This document shows, piece by piece, positions 32,602 to 41,725 of a stretch of 64,000 bases of DNA. The position numbers and the translations under genes are program-made. The stretch comes from Pseudomonadota bacterium (GTDB lineage: Bacteria > Desulfobacterota > Desulfobulbia > Desulfobulbales > Desulfocapsaceae): the NCBI GenBank assembly GCA_018821785.1, contig JAHJLI010000084.1:27461-91460 (forward strand), written 5' to 3'. Below the pieces are notes generated by a model, which saw nothing but the letters and a program-made list of their open reading frames with translations, was not told the origin of the DNA and searched no databases. Every line of letters starts with the position of its first letter. The first letter of the stretch is position 1.

Positions 32602-35196
32602 TCATGTCCTTGCAAGCTCCAGCCGGACCACCGTTCCGCCGCCCTTGGGCGTGTCAAAGAAAATGGAAGCCCCGATCCAGCTTGCCCGATAGGACATGAT
32701 GCGGATACCCATGCCTTGGGAGACCACTGCTCTGTTCAGGCCGATGCCATTATCGGCAACCGTGAGTATGATCGTATCCGGCCGGTTCATCAGGGTAATG
32801 GTGATTTTATCGGCCCGCGCATGTTTAATGGCGTTCTGCACCGCTTCCTGCGCAATATAATAGACGTGGGTGGCAAGCGAATTGTCGGCAAACGGTTGGT
32901 TGCTATCGCAACTAAGAGTGCAGTCGATAGCAAACACCTCTCTTACATAGGCCGCCAGATCCGCAAGGGAGGCGTCAAAGCCGCGGTCAGCGACGTTTAC
33001 CGGCGACAAGCCCTTGGCAAGCTGACGGGTTTTTTCAATGGAATCGTGTATCAGCGCGCGGATTTTCCCGGCCCGCTCGGCTTCTTTCAGGGCAGTGTCC
33101 GGATCGCCCGCCTTTTCGCCAAGCCGGCTCTGGAGCATTTTGGTCATCACCTCAATGCCGATCAGCTGAGGACACAGATCGTCATGGAGGTTCATGGCGA
33201 TATTCTGCCGTTCTCGCTCACTGATGGTGAGAATCTCCCTTTCCAGTCGCCTGGTTTCCGTGACATCCTCGATCGCCCCCAGCATACACGCCTCTCCCCA
33301 CAATGTCACTTGTTCGACTGAAATCATGCCTGTCCGTTTTTCTCCTTTTTTTGTCAGGAAAATAATCTCCAGGTTTTTCACCTGGGCTTTTTCAGCAAGC
33401 GATGCCATCACCCTCTCACCATCAATCCGGTGGTGGAAAAACCCGATGGCCAGCAACTCCTTGCCGATAAGATCAAAAAGGCTGCAGCCGGTAATATTTA
33501 AAAAACTGTCGTTGACATTGATTATCCGAGTGTCTTTTTGGGCGGCGATAAACATGCCGGAAGGGCTGCTCCTGAAGGCCTTGGAAAACATTTCTTCCGA
33601 CAAGCGAAGGGCCTTTTCGCTTTTTTTCCGTTTGCTGACATCACGAAGGACGCCGCTGAAGCCAACCGCTCGCTCTTCCGGATCCTTACGCAAAGATACC
33701 GAGGTTTCGACGGCGCAGACGGTGCCGTCTGCTTTTACTATCGCAAGCTCCGACATCTGTCTTGCCTGGCCGGACTGCCGCACCTGACTTGAAACAGTTG
33801 CAATAATTTCAGCATTTTTCTTATCCATCCAGGCGCTGATTGAGCTTCCCAGCAACTGTTGCTCCGCCACCCCGAGGATCCTGCCCATGGCGTGATTGCA
33901 GAAGGTAAAGGTGCCGGACAGATCGACCTCGAAATAGCCTTCTTCCATGCGCTCAAGGATGGTCCGATATTTTTCCTCACTCGTCTGCAGCGCCTGGGAC
34001 GTCATTTTGTGCCTGCTTATTTCCGACCGGAGGTTTTTGCCGTAGCGATTCAGAGTGTCCATGAACCGGTTGAAATACTCGGCCAGTTGACCGATCTCAT
34101 CGGTCGACTGCACCGGCATACGGGTAGTGAAATCGCCCGCGGCACCAGAGGCAAAGCGTTGCATCAGGGATTGCAGCGGCCGTATCACCGTATCGTTAAT
34201 CCACAGGGAGGAAGAAAAGACCAGCACACAGATGAGCAGCACCATGGTCACTATGGTATTGCGGACCGTCTTCAGCGGTTCGAAGATCTCATCGAGGTAG
34301 GAGGTAGAGGCAACTATCCAGTCATATTCGGGAATGTAGTTGAAAATGACCATTTTCGCCCGGGGGTAGGCATCTTCCGTGTTCTTCCAGGTATACACGT
34401 CCTTGCCGTTTTTCCGGCGGCAGATCTCCCGGACAAAATACCGGCCGTCGCTGTCTTTCTCATCAAAGTAGTTGCCGCTATTGAAGGGATGGACGACAAG
34501 GTTGCCAAGGCTGTCGGTGATATAGGCATAGCCGGTCTTGCCGAAGGTTAGGCTGAGAATGCTTTTGCGGAAATCGGAAATGTCGACGAGCTCCCGGAAT
34601 TCCTCGCGATAAGAAGAGGCAGCGATGATCCAGTCCCAAGGTTCGAAATAGGTGATGTACATGGCTTTTGCCTTCAAGCCGTCATCTTCCGGGTTTTTCC
34701 AGTCATACTCAAGGTAACCGTTTTTCATGCGGATCATCTCCCGGACAAAGCCGCGATCGGCAAAATCTTTGCCGGCGACTCCCGGGTTGGGATGTTCAGC
34801 GGCTATTCCTTTGGAGTTGGCGCAGAACAGATATCCGGTTTTGCCGATGGTCTGGCTGAACATGATCTTCCGACACAGTGCCTTTGCCTCGTCCTCGGTT
34901 ATCAGACCGCGCAGGAAATCGCCATGGATGCTCACGACGATCTCCCGGTTTTTTTCGGCAATGGCCCGCAGATGATTTTTGATGGAGGTGGCGGCGGCGG
35001 TCCCGACCATGCTCTTGATGGCTGCGGTGGCATTAGTCAATTCGCTTTCGATATTGGCCTCAATAGTCGTCCGCACCTGCCGGTAAACCGCAGCACCACT
35101 GAGAAGTGTGGCGAGGATAAAAATCAGGGTATAGCCCCCGAGGAGCTTGACGCGGATCTTCAGATTTCTGAAAAACTGTGGGAGTCGCCCAAGCAT
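32602..35196 (-). CDS. Sensor histidine kinase: double Cache, HAMP, two PAS, HisKA_3, HATPase
   Basis: About 864 residues, paralogous to the kinase at 14686-16905 but with an extra PAS domain. Order: helix (LLGGYTLIFILATLLSGAAVY), periplasmic dCache with IGKTGYLFCANSKGIAAEHP and FGKTGYAYITDSLGNLVVHP modules, helix (TIVTMVLLICVLVFSSSLW), HAMP, PAS 1 (YRTILERMEEGYFEVDLSGT), PAS 2 (FRSSPSGMFIAAQKDTRIINV), HisKA_3 with the phosphoacceptor in MNLHDDLCPQLIG, and ATPase (QEAVQNAIKHA, DNGIGLN, GMGIRIMSYRA). It likely senses a small organic ligand outside the cell. Start at ATG 35196 is by N-terminal logic; no clear Shine-Dalgarno, and the frame is open to 35262 where it would overlap the HxlR gene. 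Confidence 0.92.
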   Translation of the reverse strand: MLGRLPQFFRNLKIRVKLLGGYTLIFILATLLSGAAVYRQVRTTIEANIESELTNATAAIKSMVGTAAATSIKNHLRAIAEKNREIVVSIHGDFLRGLITEDEAKALCRKIMFSQTIGKTGYLFCANSKGIAAEHPNPGVAGKDFADRGFVREMIRMKNGYLEYDWKNPEDDGLKAKAMYITYFEPWDWIIAASSYREEFRELVDISDFRKSILSLTFGKTGYAYITDSLGNLVVHPFNSGNYFDEKDSDGRYFVREICRRKNGKDVYTWKNTEDAYPRAKMVIFNYIPEYDWIVASTSYLDEIFEPLKTVRNTIVTMVLLICVLVFSSSLWINDTVIRPLQSLMQRFASGAAGDFTTRMPVQSTDEIGQLAEYFNRFMDTLNRYGKNLRSEISRHKMTSQALQTSEEKYRTILERMEEGYFEVDLSGTFTFCNHAMGRILGVAEQQLLGSSISAWMDKKNAEIIATVSSQVRQSGQARQMSELAIVKADGTVCAVETSVSLRKDPEERAVGFSGVLRDVSKRKKSEKALRLSEEMFSKAFRSSPSGMFIAAQKDTRIINVNDSFLNITGCSLFDLIGKELLAIGFFHHRIDGERVMASLAEKAQVKNLEIIFLTKKGEKRTGMISVEQVTLWGEACMLGAIEDVTETRRLEREILTISERERQNIAMNLHDDLCPQLIGIEVMTKMLQSRLGEKAGDPDTALKEAERAGKIRALIHDSIEKTRQLAKGLSPVNVADRGFDASLADLAAYVREVFAIDCTLSCDSNQPFADNSLATHVYYIAQEAVQNAIKHARADKITITLMNRPDTIILTVADNGIGLNRAVVSQGMGIRIMSYRASWIGASIFFDTPKGGGTVVRLELART

Positions 35197-35207
35197 GATG
35201 AACAATT

Positions 35208-35579
35208 TTACCGACAGACAAGCGTCGCTTCGTTCTGCACGTAGTCCCGCCCCCAGTCGCACATCTTCTCAAGGATGGGATGGATGCTTCTTCCTTTCTC
35301 TGTGAGCGAATATTCGACCTTCGGCGGCACCTGGGGATAGACCTCGCGATGAACCAGCCCGTCGGCCTCCAGTTCGCGCAACTGCTGCGTCAGCATTTTC
35401 CGGGTGGTATTTGAAAATTGCCGCTGCAGATCGGAAAAGCGCATAGTCCCCTGCGCCAGATGCCAGAGGATCGATGCCTTCCATTTACCACCTACTACCG
35501 CCAAGGTGACGTCGATACCACATTTATACTCTTTTTCCCGATAGACCATCGGTTCGGCTGTCGCCTGGTTTGTTTGCAT
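35208..35579 (-). CDS. HxlR-family winged-helix transcriptional regulator
   Basis: About 123 residues, the family's usual size. YKCGIDVTLAVVGGKWKASILWHLAQG, FSDLQRQFSNTTRKMLTQQLRELEADGLVHRE and VPPKVEYSLTEKGRSIHPIL are typical HxlR. The first Cys of the conserved (K)CxxD position is present, the residue that senses thiol-reactive or oxidising agents in some members. ATG 35579 is preceded by AAAGGAG at a short spacing; ATG 35600 in frame is an alternative. It is divergent from an FMN reductase/nitroreductase operon, which it probably controls through repeats at 35616-35642. Confidence 0.9.
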   Translation of the reverse strand: MQTNQATAEPMVYREKEYKCGIDVTLAVVGGKWKASILWHLAQGTMRFSDLQRQFSNTTRKMLTQQLRELEADGLVHREVYPQVPPKVEYSLTEKGRSIHPILEKMCDWGRDYVQNEATLVCR

Positions 35580-35615
35580 GACTCCTTTTCCATTCTTCAT
35601 AGGTGACTTAAAAGA

Positions 35616-35642
35616 TACTACGTGATAAATATGGTACTACGT
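35616..35642. promoter_or_regulatory. Tandem TACTACGT repeats, probable HxlR operator
   Basis: Two exact copies of TACTACGT start at 35616 and 35635, 19 bases apart, that is about two helical turns, in the divergent gap. They lie just upstream of the -35 box of the reductase promoter. HxlR relatives such as YodB bind TACT-containing sites, which fits, but the assignment is inference. Confidence 0.5.
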
Positions 35643-35659
35643 TACCCAAAGGTGCGTTA

Positions 35660-35687
35660 TTGACGTTTTGTTTCCTATGGGTATATA
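35660..35687 (+). promoter_or_regulatory. Sigma-70-type promoter of the FMN reductase operon
   Basis: TTGACG (35660-35665) and TATATA (35682-35687) are separated by 16 bases, 66 bases before the TTG start codon of the reductase gene. Confidence 0.6.
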
Positions 35688-35752
35688 TAGACCGAATGAC
35701 GGCAAAAGAAAAGTATCAATTCACCAGCACCTAAAACCAGGAGGGAACATCT

Positions 35753-36388
35753 TTGAAAACCATCGCATTTAACGGCAGTCCCAACAAAAAAGGCAATACC
35801 TATCATGCATTACAAATGGTTACTGAGGAACTTCAAAAGGAAGGGATAGAAACCGAAATCCTTCATGTCGGCAACAAGGCGATCAGAGGCTGTCTCGCAT
35901 GCGGCCAATGCGCCAAGAAAAAAAATGAGCAATGCGTGCAGACAGAGGATGAGGTCAACGGCTGGATTCAGAAAATGAAGGAGGCCGACGGCATCCTCAT
36001 AGGTTCGCCCGTGCACTTCTCGGCCATCGGCGGCACAATGAAATCATTCCTTGATCGGGCTTTTTATGTGACCGGCGTCAACAATGCCATGCTTCGCCAC
36101 AAGGTCGGCGCAGCGGTGGTTGCGGTACGGCGCTCCGGCGGCCTGCCGACCTTCAACCAGCTCAATAATTTCTTGTGTTATGCCGAAATGTTGCTGCCGG
36201 CGTCCAACTACTGGAACGTCATTCACGGAACCCGGCCTGGTGAAGCCACCCAGGATGAAGAAGGCAAACAAATCATGAGGACACTGGGTAAAAACATGGC
36301 CTGGCTGATGAAGCTGGTGCAACACGGCAAGGGCACAATTACACCGCCTGAAAGAGAGGGCAAAATCTACATGAATTTTATCCGCTGA
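35753..36388 (+). CDS. NADPH-dependent FMN reductase / flavodoxin-fold oxidoreductase (iron-sulfur flavoprotein-like)
   Basis: A 211-residue flavodoxin-fold protein. FNGSPNKKGNTYHAL is the FMN phosphate loop, then RGCLACGQCAKKKNEQC (a cysteine cluster seen in the FMN-reductase/iron-sulfur flavoprotein group), GILIGSPVHFSAIGGTMKSFLDRAF (flavin-ring contact) and a C-terminal helix. It begins with TTG at 35753, with AGGAGGG 6 bases upstream, which decides the start. It would reduce quinones or electrophiles with NAD(P)H. It heads a two-gene operon under a probable HxlR regulator. Confidence 0.9.
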   Translation: MKTIAFNGSPNKKGNTYHALQMVTEELQKEGIETEILHVGNKAIRGCLACGQCAKKKNEQCVQTEDEVNGWIQKMKEADGILIGSPVHFSAIGGTMKSFLDRAFYVTGVNNAMLRHKVGAAVVAVRRSGGLPTFNQLNNFLCYAEMLLPASNYWNVIHGTRPGEATQDEEGKQIMRTLGKNMAWLMKLVQHGKGTITPPEREGKIYMNFIR

Positions 36389-36398
36389 GGTCGGCATC

Positions 36399-36908
36399 AT
36401 GGAACTCCTTGAGGCTATCAAAACCCGGCGAAGCATTCGCCAGTTTCAGAACAGGCCAGTCCCCGAAGAGCTTATAACGACGGTCATCGAAGCTGCCATG
36501 ATGGCACCTTCGGCAGGAAACCAGCAACCCTGGCATTTCATTATCATCACCGACCCTGCAAAACTCCAGGCAATTCCCTCGTTCCATCCGCACAGCAAGA
36601 TGGTACTTCAGGCGCCGGTGGCAATTCTCGTCTGTGGTGACACAACAGGCAAGCCCTGGCCGGCTTTCTGGGTTCAGGACTGCAGCGCAGCCACCCAGAA
36701 CCTGCTGCTGGCCGCAAGGGACCTGGGACTGGGAACTGTCTGGGCCGGTGTCTATCCGGCTGAGGATCGCATGGCCGGTTTCCGCAGGCTACTGGCAATC
36801 CCCGAGCACATCTATCCGTTCGCCCTCATCCCCGTAGGCTGGCCAACCGGAGACTTCCCTGCCGCCGAGAGGTTCAAACCGGAACTGGTCCATAGGGAGG
36901 TCTGGTAG
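36399..36908 (+). CDS. Nitroreductase-family protein
   Basis: A 169-residue FMN-dependent nitroreductase-fold protein. N-terminal LEAIKTRRSIRQFQNRPVPEEL is the family FMN-binding start; APSAGNQQPWHFIII and GLGTVWAGVYPAEDRM follow, with the C-terminal PFALIPVGWPTG. The family reduces nitro compounds, quinones or enones. It starts 11 bases after the FMN reductase stop, so both are one operon for electrophile or quinone detoxification (inference). A terminator hairpin follows. Confidence 0.92.
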   Translation: MELLEAIKTRRSIRQFQNRPVPEELITTVIEAAMMAPSAGNQQPWHFIIITDPAKLQAIPSFHPHSKMVLQAPVAILVCGDTTGKPWPAFWVQDCSAATQNLLLAARDLGLGTVWAGVYPAEDRMAGFRRLLAIPEHIYPFALIPVGWPTGDFPAAERFKPELVHREVW

Positions 36909-36932
36909 ACTGAGAGCCCAAGCACAGCTAAT

Positions 36933-36964
36933 TCCTGTCCCCCTGGTCATTCTTGGGGACAGGA
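36933..36964 (+). terminator. Intrinsic terminator after the nitroreductase gene
   Basis: TCCTGTCCCC pairs exactly with GGGGACAGGA (10 pairs, 12-base loop), 25 bases after the stop, followed by CAATTTT. The T-run is short. Confidence 0.65.
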
Positions 36965-37019
36965 CAATTTTGAAGAACTTTCCTATTCGATCGGGGATCG
37001 GAATCGGCCGTTATGGCCT

Positions 37020-37526
37020 CTAGCATGGTCTTGGGCCCGGCGGAGAAGCGGCCGATTGCAATCCCGGATACAATCGTGCGACGCACTCCGGACAAAAGCC
37101 GTGGGTGAGTTGGAGATCCATGCGATCACAGAAATAATCCTCGACTTCGCTCCAGTATCCCTGGTCGTCGCGGATTTTTTTGCACGAGCAACAGATGGGC
37201 AGAAGTCCGCTGAGTGTCTTCACCTCTCGCAAGGCCTGTTCGAGTTCACAGTTTTTGATCCGCAAATCCTCTTCGGTCCTGTACAATTTCAGGTAAGTCG
37301 TAAAGAAAATCCTGGCTGGAAGAGGGAAAATCAACAGAGGTGCGGCAACACAGATGACAATGCCGAGCAGGTCAACATATCCCTGGAAAATCGCCAAAGC
37401 CACGCTGGTTATAACAAGCGACAGCATGACGATGCCTGCGGTTGCAAGAAAGACCATGGTGTTGGCACCATGGAGGGTCAGTTGATTTACCAAAAAAAGG
37501 GAGTACGATTTGTTTGGAGAAGGCAT
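37020..37526 (-). CDS. Small membrane protein with C-terminal C-x2-C/IRDDxGYW cysteine motif
   Basis: A 168-residue protein with two membrane helices (about 24-47 and 52-75), a short coiled linker (TEEDLRIKNCELEQALREVK) and the module LPICCSCKKIRDDQGYWSEVEDYF ... HGFCPECVARLYP. The module is the same as in the protein at 30655-31512, with two C-x2-C pairs. It looks like a cut-down relative in which a two-helix anchor replaces the seven-helix part. Function unknown. The ATG at 37526 lacks a clear Shine-Dalgarno. Confidence 0.68.
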   Translation of the reverse strand: MPSPNKSYSLFLVNQLTLHGANTMVFLATAGIVMLSLVITSVALAIFQGYVDLLGIVICVAAPLLIFPLPARIFFTTYLKLYRTEEDLRIKNCELEQALREVKTLSGLLPICCSCKKIRDDQGYWSEVEDYFCDRMDLQLTHGFCPECVARLYPGLQSAASPPGPRPC

Positions 37527-37794
37527 CGATCTTTTTTACAATAGATGTTAAAAAATGACGAAGAAGAAACCATTCAAAACAATACATGAAAATGGTTGCT
37601 TCGAGCAAGAGAGCGATGAGTTTATTTTATCAAAACGGCGCGGCAATTATATATCTTTTAGTGTCGTCGAGTATGAACCTTCGCCTGTCATTTCTTTCGG
37701 AAGCTGTTGCATCACCGCGTGAATATGTTAAACATTGAGATACATTGATTTGTATTGTTCTTGAGTACGTTTGAAGAAACGAGGAGAGGACGTT

Positions 37795-38871
37795 ATGAAA
37801 AATTCGTTGTATTCGCTGTTGAAAATATTTTTTCTGATTCTGGCATCGGTTGCCTTCCTTTACAACCCAGTTCAAGCGGCAGAGAAAAAAACCAGGGAGC
37901 GTTTGGCTGTATTAGACCTGGAGGCAAAATATGGCACGGATAGCATCTTTGCTGAAGGATTGTCGGTAATTGTCAGAGATGCCATTCATAGCTATGGCGA
38001 GTTTCAGGTGATGAGCCAGGAAGATATCCGGGCTGTAGCCAGCCGAGAGCAACTCATGCAGGCGTTGGGTTGTGAAAATAACAGCAACGAGTGTCTGGTT
38101 GATTTCGGTCGGGCCATAGGCACCCGTTTCATGGTGGCAGGATCGATCTCAAAATTCGGCAAAACTTATACAATAAGTCTCAGGATGCTCGACACTATGG
38201 GCGATTCTGCTGGACTGGTAAATCGGGCGAGCGAAGACTGCAAATGTGAAGAGGACGGGCTGATAGAAACAGCACGCAACGTAGCAGCGAGCTTAATTGG
38301 AAAGAATGCAGGGGTTACAAACAAGGTCGAAGCAGATGTAAAACCGTTGACCAAGGCGGGGAAAAAAATCGAAAAGGAAAGATACCGGCAAGATGTTGAA
38401 GGTAATGCTCATGAAGGATCTCAAAAAGCAGAAAAACTGCCAGAAGACATACTCCCCATTGCTGATTCTTTGCTCTTTGTAAATGGAACAATCCTTGACA
38501 ACAAAGAGGGCCTCGAGTGGCTAGTTGGATTGGACAAAGATACTTCACACTATAGTGCTAAGGAATGGATAGCAAATCTATATAATGATCAAGGCGAATG
38601 GCGCCTGCCTACGTTGCTTGAGTTACAAACACTCTATAAAAACGGCTTACGAGTAGATCAATTGGAAACGAAGCTGAAAATATCGGGCTGGAAAGTGTGG
38701 TCAAATGAAAATCACCATGGGCCATATGGATCGAATAAATATGAGTCTGTTACATGCTTTGATTTTAAGACCGGAGGATCACTACAAATAGCGGTGGAAA
38801 GTTCGTGGACTGGACGTGACCCAATATGGGATGTCAGAGCTTTTGCAGTACGACCAAAGAAATCCAGATGA
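37795..38871 (+). CDS. Exported protein: CsgG/LpoB-like domain plus DUF1566 (Lcl) domain
   Basis: A 358-residue protein with a signal peptide (LLKIFFLILASVAFLYNPVQAAE, cut near residue 28). Residues about 34-170 resemble the CsgG/TolB-N-type domain often found in deltaproteobacterial exported proteins (RLAVLDLEAKY, IVRDAIHSYGEFQVMSQED, ARNVAASLIG). A charged linker follows, then a DUF1566 domain (DNKEGLEWLVGLDK, GEWRLPTLLELQTLY, VWSNENHHGP, RAFAVRP). Function unknown; DUF1566 domains occur in surface proteins. The ATG at 37795 has GGAGAGG 7 bases upstream and the signal peptide supports it; 8 more residues are in frame upstream. Confidence 0.72.
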   Translation: MKNSLYSLLKIFFLILASVAFLYNPVQAAEKKTRERLAVLDLEAKYGTDSIFAEGLSVIVRDAIHSYGEFQVMSQEDIRAVASREQLMQALGCENNSNECLVDFGRAIGTRFMVAGSISKFGKTYTISLRMLDTMGDSAGLVNRASEDCKCEEDGLIETARNVAASLIGKNAGVTNKVEADVKPLTKAGKKIEKERYRQDVEGNAHEGSQKAEKLPEDILPIADSLLFVNGTILDNKEGLEWLVGLDKDTSHYSAKEWIANLYNDQGEWRLPTLLELQTLYKNGLRVDQLETKLKISGWKVWSNENHHGPYGSNKYESVTCFDFKTGGSLQIAVESSWTGRDPIWDVRAFAVRPKKSR

Positions 38872-39018
38872 TTCACCAATCAAACCAAAGCGGTTGAGTA
38901 GAGCTATTCCGAAAAAGGGGCCCGGATATATTTATCACTATAATTCCTACGGGCCTATCAAATCACCAGCACAACACAGATCTCTCCGAACTCATGTGAA
39001 AAGACCGGTTAATCAATC

Positions 39019-41616
39019 TCACTCATCCCCAATCGCCTTTGCCAGAGCATCCTCGAGTGCTATCTTCTGATAAGGCTTGTGCAGAAAAGCTTGAGGAAGT
39101 TCAAGATGGTCACCGACAAGTACATCGGACTCGTCGTGGCCGCTGACCAGGATCACCGGGATATCGGGTCGGATTTGGCGCAGAGCGGCCAGAGTCTCCC
39201 ATCCGCCCATACGCGGCATGCTAAGATCAGACAGAACTACACAAATTTCAGAGAGGTGACTTTTGAACACTTCCAGAGCATCAACTCCGTCATTTGCCGT
39301 AAGAACCGTAAATCCAAGGCGTGCCAGGAGAGCAGCTGCCGTCTTGCGCATCATTTCATCGTCCTCGATCAACAGCACCGTACCGTTTTCTTTCCTTGCC
39401 ACGGGTTTGCCGGAATTCCCCTGCCGTTCGGGGAGTTCCTCCGCAGACACAGGCAAAAACATACAGAAATTGCTCCCTTGCCCCACTGTGCTTTCTACGG
39501 TGACAGATCCTCCATGTGCCTTGGCAATCCCCAACACAACCGGCAAGCCAAGACCTCGACCTGTAAATTTGCTGGAGAAAAATGGGTCAAAGAGCTTATC
39601 GATTTCTTCTTTAACAATCCCACAACCGCTATCCTGAACTTCCAGGCAGGCATAGACACGATACTCCGGTTGCCAGTCGAAGGGAAAACGGTGCGCTGCG
39701 GGGATATCCGCATGAGAAACCGTCTTGACAAAAAGGTTGACCGTTCCCTGGTTCTTGCCGATTGACTCCCAGGCATTGATGGCCAGATTGGTCAGGGCCT
39801 GCTGTATCTGGTCTTCAATGGCGCTTATGGTCGGGCCTGGAACTGGAAAATCGACCTTGAGAATGACGCCTTTGGGGGCTGCCGCATGAAGCAGGGGCAG
39901 GCTTTGACGGCAAAACAGAGAAAAATCCAGCAGTACCCGTATGCCGGTTGTTTGGCCGAGATACATGAGCATCGAGCCGCTGATTTCAGCAGCCTGGATT
40001 GATGCTTGCATGGCTGCCTTCAGACTCTTGACGGGAGGTGCATCCTGAGGCAGATCCTCAAGGGCCATCTCCAGGTTTCCCATCACCGCTCCAAGTTGGT
40101 TGTTGAAATGATGGGCGATGGCTCCGGCCATACGACTGAGACTTTCGGACTTCTGGAGTTGCCGGTTTTGGACCTCCAGTTTTTCCTTTTCTTGCTCCGC
40201 CTGCTTGCGGTCGGTGATATCACGAATGGTTCCAATCAACGAAGTAAGATTGCCGGCAGGACCAACAATGGTTTTTCCCAAACCAAAGACCCATCGGACT
40301 TCAGCATCGGATTTACGAATAATTCTGTATTCCTGAGTAAATGGTTCTCCTGTCAAATGAACTCCTTTACTGAAAAAATCATGCACCAGGTCTCTGTCAT
40401 CTGGATGCACCAAATCCAGCCACCCTTGAACGCTTTTGCAGTAGCTCTGGTCAATGCCAAAAATCTGGTCAAGGACTTCGGATGTTTCGAATACATCGAG
40501 GATAAAATCGATTTTAAATGAACCGACAAAAGCAGCACGTTGCGATTCTTTGAGCAAGTATTCACTTTTCTGCAGCTCCACCTGCTGGTGTTGTATCTGA
40601 TCCAGGCTTGCTGACAGTTTTGCCGCAAGTCGGCGATGGTTGAGATAGGAAATGCTCACCAGCGTCAGCAGCGCGAGTAACCCCAGGATCCCCAGCAACA
40701 GCTGTCTCTGTCTATTTTTTTGTTCGGTGAAACGCAGGATCAGTTCATCCTCATCCAGATCATAATGGGAGATCAGTCTTCCTGCATCGGTTCCGGCAAG
40801 GTAGCGATCAATAATTCCGATCAATTGACGGTAATCGTCGGATTTCTTAAAATAATAACTATATTTTCGCGGCGACTCCACAATGGTGTGAAACATGGTC
40901 ATATCAATAAAACCCATGTTGAAGCGATCTTCCCGAAAAACATTTTTATTCTGCAGGGCAATGTCGATCTCACCATTTCTAATCCCCTGGTACATGGCTT
41001 TCTGGGTGTCGTAAGCCACTATATTTGATGAAGGAACGAACGGTTGAATAAAAGATATAATTGCGCTTGCCTTGGTAACGCCGACCCTGTAAGCGGCCAG
41101 CTCGTATGAATCCTTGATTCGTATGGAGTGCGTGCTTTTTGCAATGGCGCCGTAGTAGGTGTCGTAGAAGCTGTTGGTAAATATTCCGGTTAATGCCCTT
41201 TTGGCCGTGAAACTTACCGGCATCAACATGTCAACTTTCCCGCTTTTCAACAGATCTTCCTTGTCCGACCAGGAGCACTTGGCATCGTGCAGTATATTAT
41301 ACTTCAATCCCAATCTCAGAGCGATGTGCCGGAAAAGGTCTACACTTATTCCATGGTATGAGCTTGTCTTTGTATCATATTGGGATAGCGGGACAAAATT
41401 ATCATCAATCATTATCTTCAGCGGCTCCAGCGATTTAATGAACTGGACCTCTGTTTCGCTAAGGACAAAGGTTGTGTTCGGTAGAATAAGATCCTCAAAA
41501 TTGTTTGCAAAGCTGTAGATTGGTGACAGTAAAACAAATAATGTCACTCCTAAAAATCTGACAACTGAAAATGGTTTTCTTATTCTTTCGTTTTTTCCAA
41601 GAGGGTTAAATCTCAT
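39019..41616 (-). CDS. Hybrid sensor histidine kinase with periplasmic SBP_bac_3 domain
   Basis: About 865 residues. A signal/anchor (FLGVTLFVLLSPIYSFAN) is followed by a family-3 solute-binding domain (LEPLKIMIDDNFVPLSQYD, YHGISVDLFRHIALRLGLKY, DIALQNKNV) at about 50-285, a membrane helix (LLLGILGLLALLTLVSISYL), PAS/PAC (about 360-480), HisKA with the phosphoacceptor in GAIAHHFNNQLGAVMGN, HATPase (DSGCGIVKEEIDKLFDPFFSSK, GRGLGLPVVLGI) and a C-terminal receiver (VLLIEDDEMM, phosphoacceptor Asp in VVLSDLSMPRMGG, HKPY). It would bind a small solute such as an amino acid and pass a signal to an unlinked partner. Last gene of a minus-strand signalling cluster. Confidence 0.93.
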   Translation of the reverse strand: MRFNPLGKNERIRKPFSVVRFLGVTLFVLLSPIYSFANNFEDLILPNTTFVLSETEVQFIKSLEPLKIMIDDNFVPLSQYDTKTSSYHGISVDLFRHIALRLGLKYNILHDAKCSWSDKEDLLKSGKVDMLMPVSFTAKRALTGIFTNSFYDTYYGAIAKSTHSIRIKDSYELAAYRVGVTKASAIISFIQPFVPSSNIVAYDTQKAMYQGIRNGEIDIALQNKNVFREDRFNMGFIDMTMFHTIVESPRKYSYYFKKSDDYRQLIGIIDRYLAGTDAGRLISHYDLDEDELILRFTEQKNRQRQLLLGILGLLALLTLVSISYLNHRRLAAKLSASLDQIQHQQVELQKSEYLLKESQRAAFVGSFKIDFILDVFETSEVLDQIFGIDQSYCKSVQGWLDLVHPDDRDLVHDFFSKGVHLTGEPFTQEYRIIRKSDAEVRWVFGLGKTIVGPAGNLTSLIGTIRDITDRKQAEQEKEKLEVQNRQLQKSESLSRMAGAIAHHFNNQLGAVMGNLEMALEDLPQDAPPVKSLKAAMQASIQAAEISGSMLMYLGQTTGIRVLLDFSLFCRQSLPLLHAAAPKGVILKVDFPVPGPTISAIEDQIQQALTNLAINAWESIGKNQGTVNLFVKTVSHADIPAAHRFPFDWQPEYRVYACLEVQDSGCGIVKEEIDKLFDPFFSSKFTGRGLGLPVVLGIAKAHGGSVTVESTVGQGSNFCMFLPVSAEELPERQGNSGKPVARKENGTVLLIEDDEMMRKTAAALLARLGFTVLTANDGVDALEVFKSHLSEICVVLSDLSMPRMGGWETLAALRQIRPDIPVILVSGHDESDVLVGDHLELPQAFLHKPYQKIALEDALAKAIGDE

Positions 41617-41725
41617 GTGCCACCACAATTTTTGCCAGGTTTCAGCCCCGGATTTCCGGGAGGTGTTATCGTGCAGTTTCCATGGCCACGTAAGACCCTG
41701 AAAATTTCCATGCTCTCTTGATTTT

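Noticed and set aside
38900..38990. A GC-rich hairpin (GGCCCG/CGGGCC) as terminator of the DUF1566 gene
   Set aside because: Only six pairs with a 25-base loop and no T-run; too weak to call.
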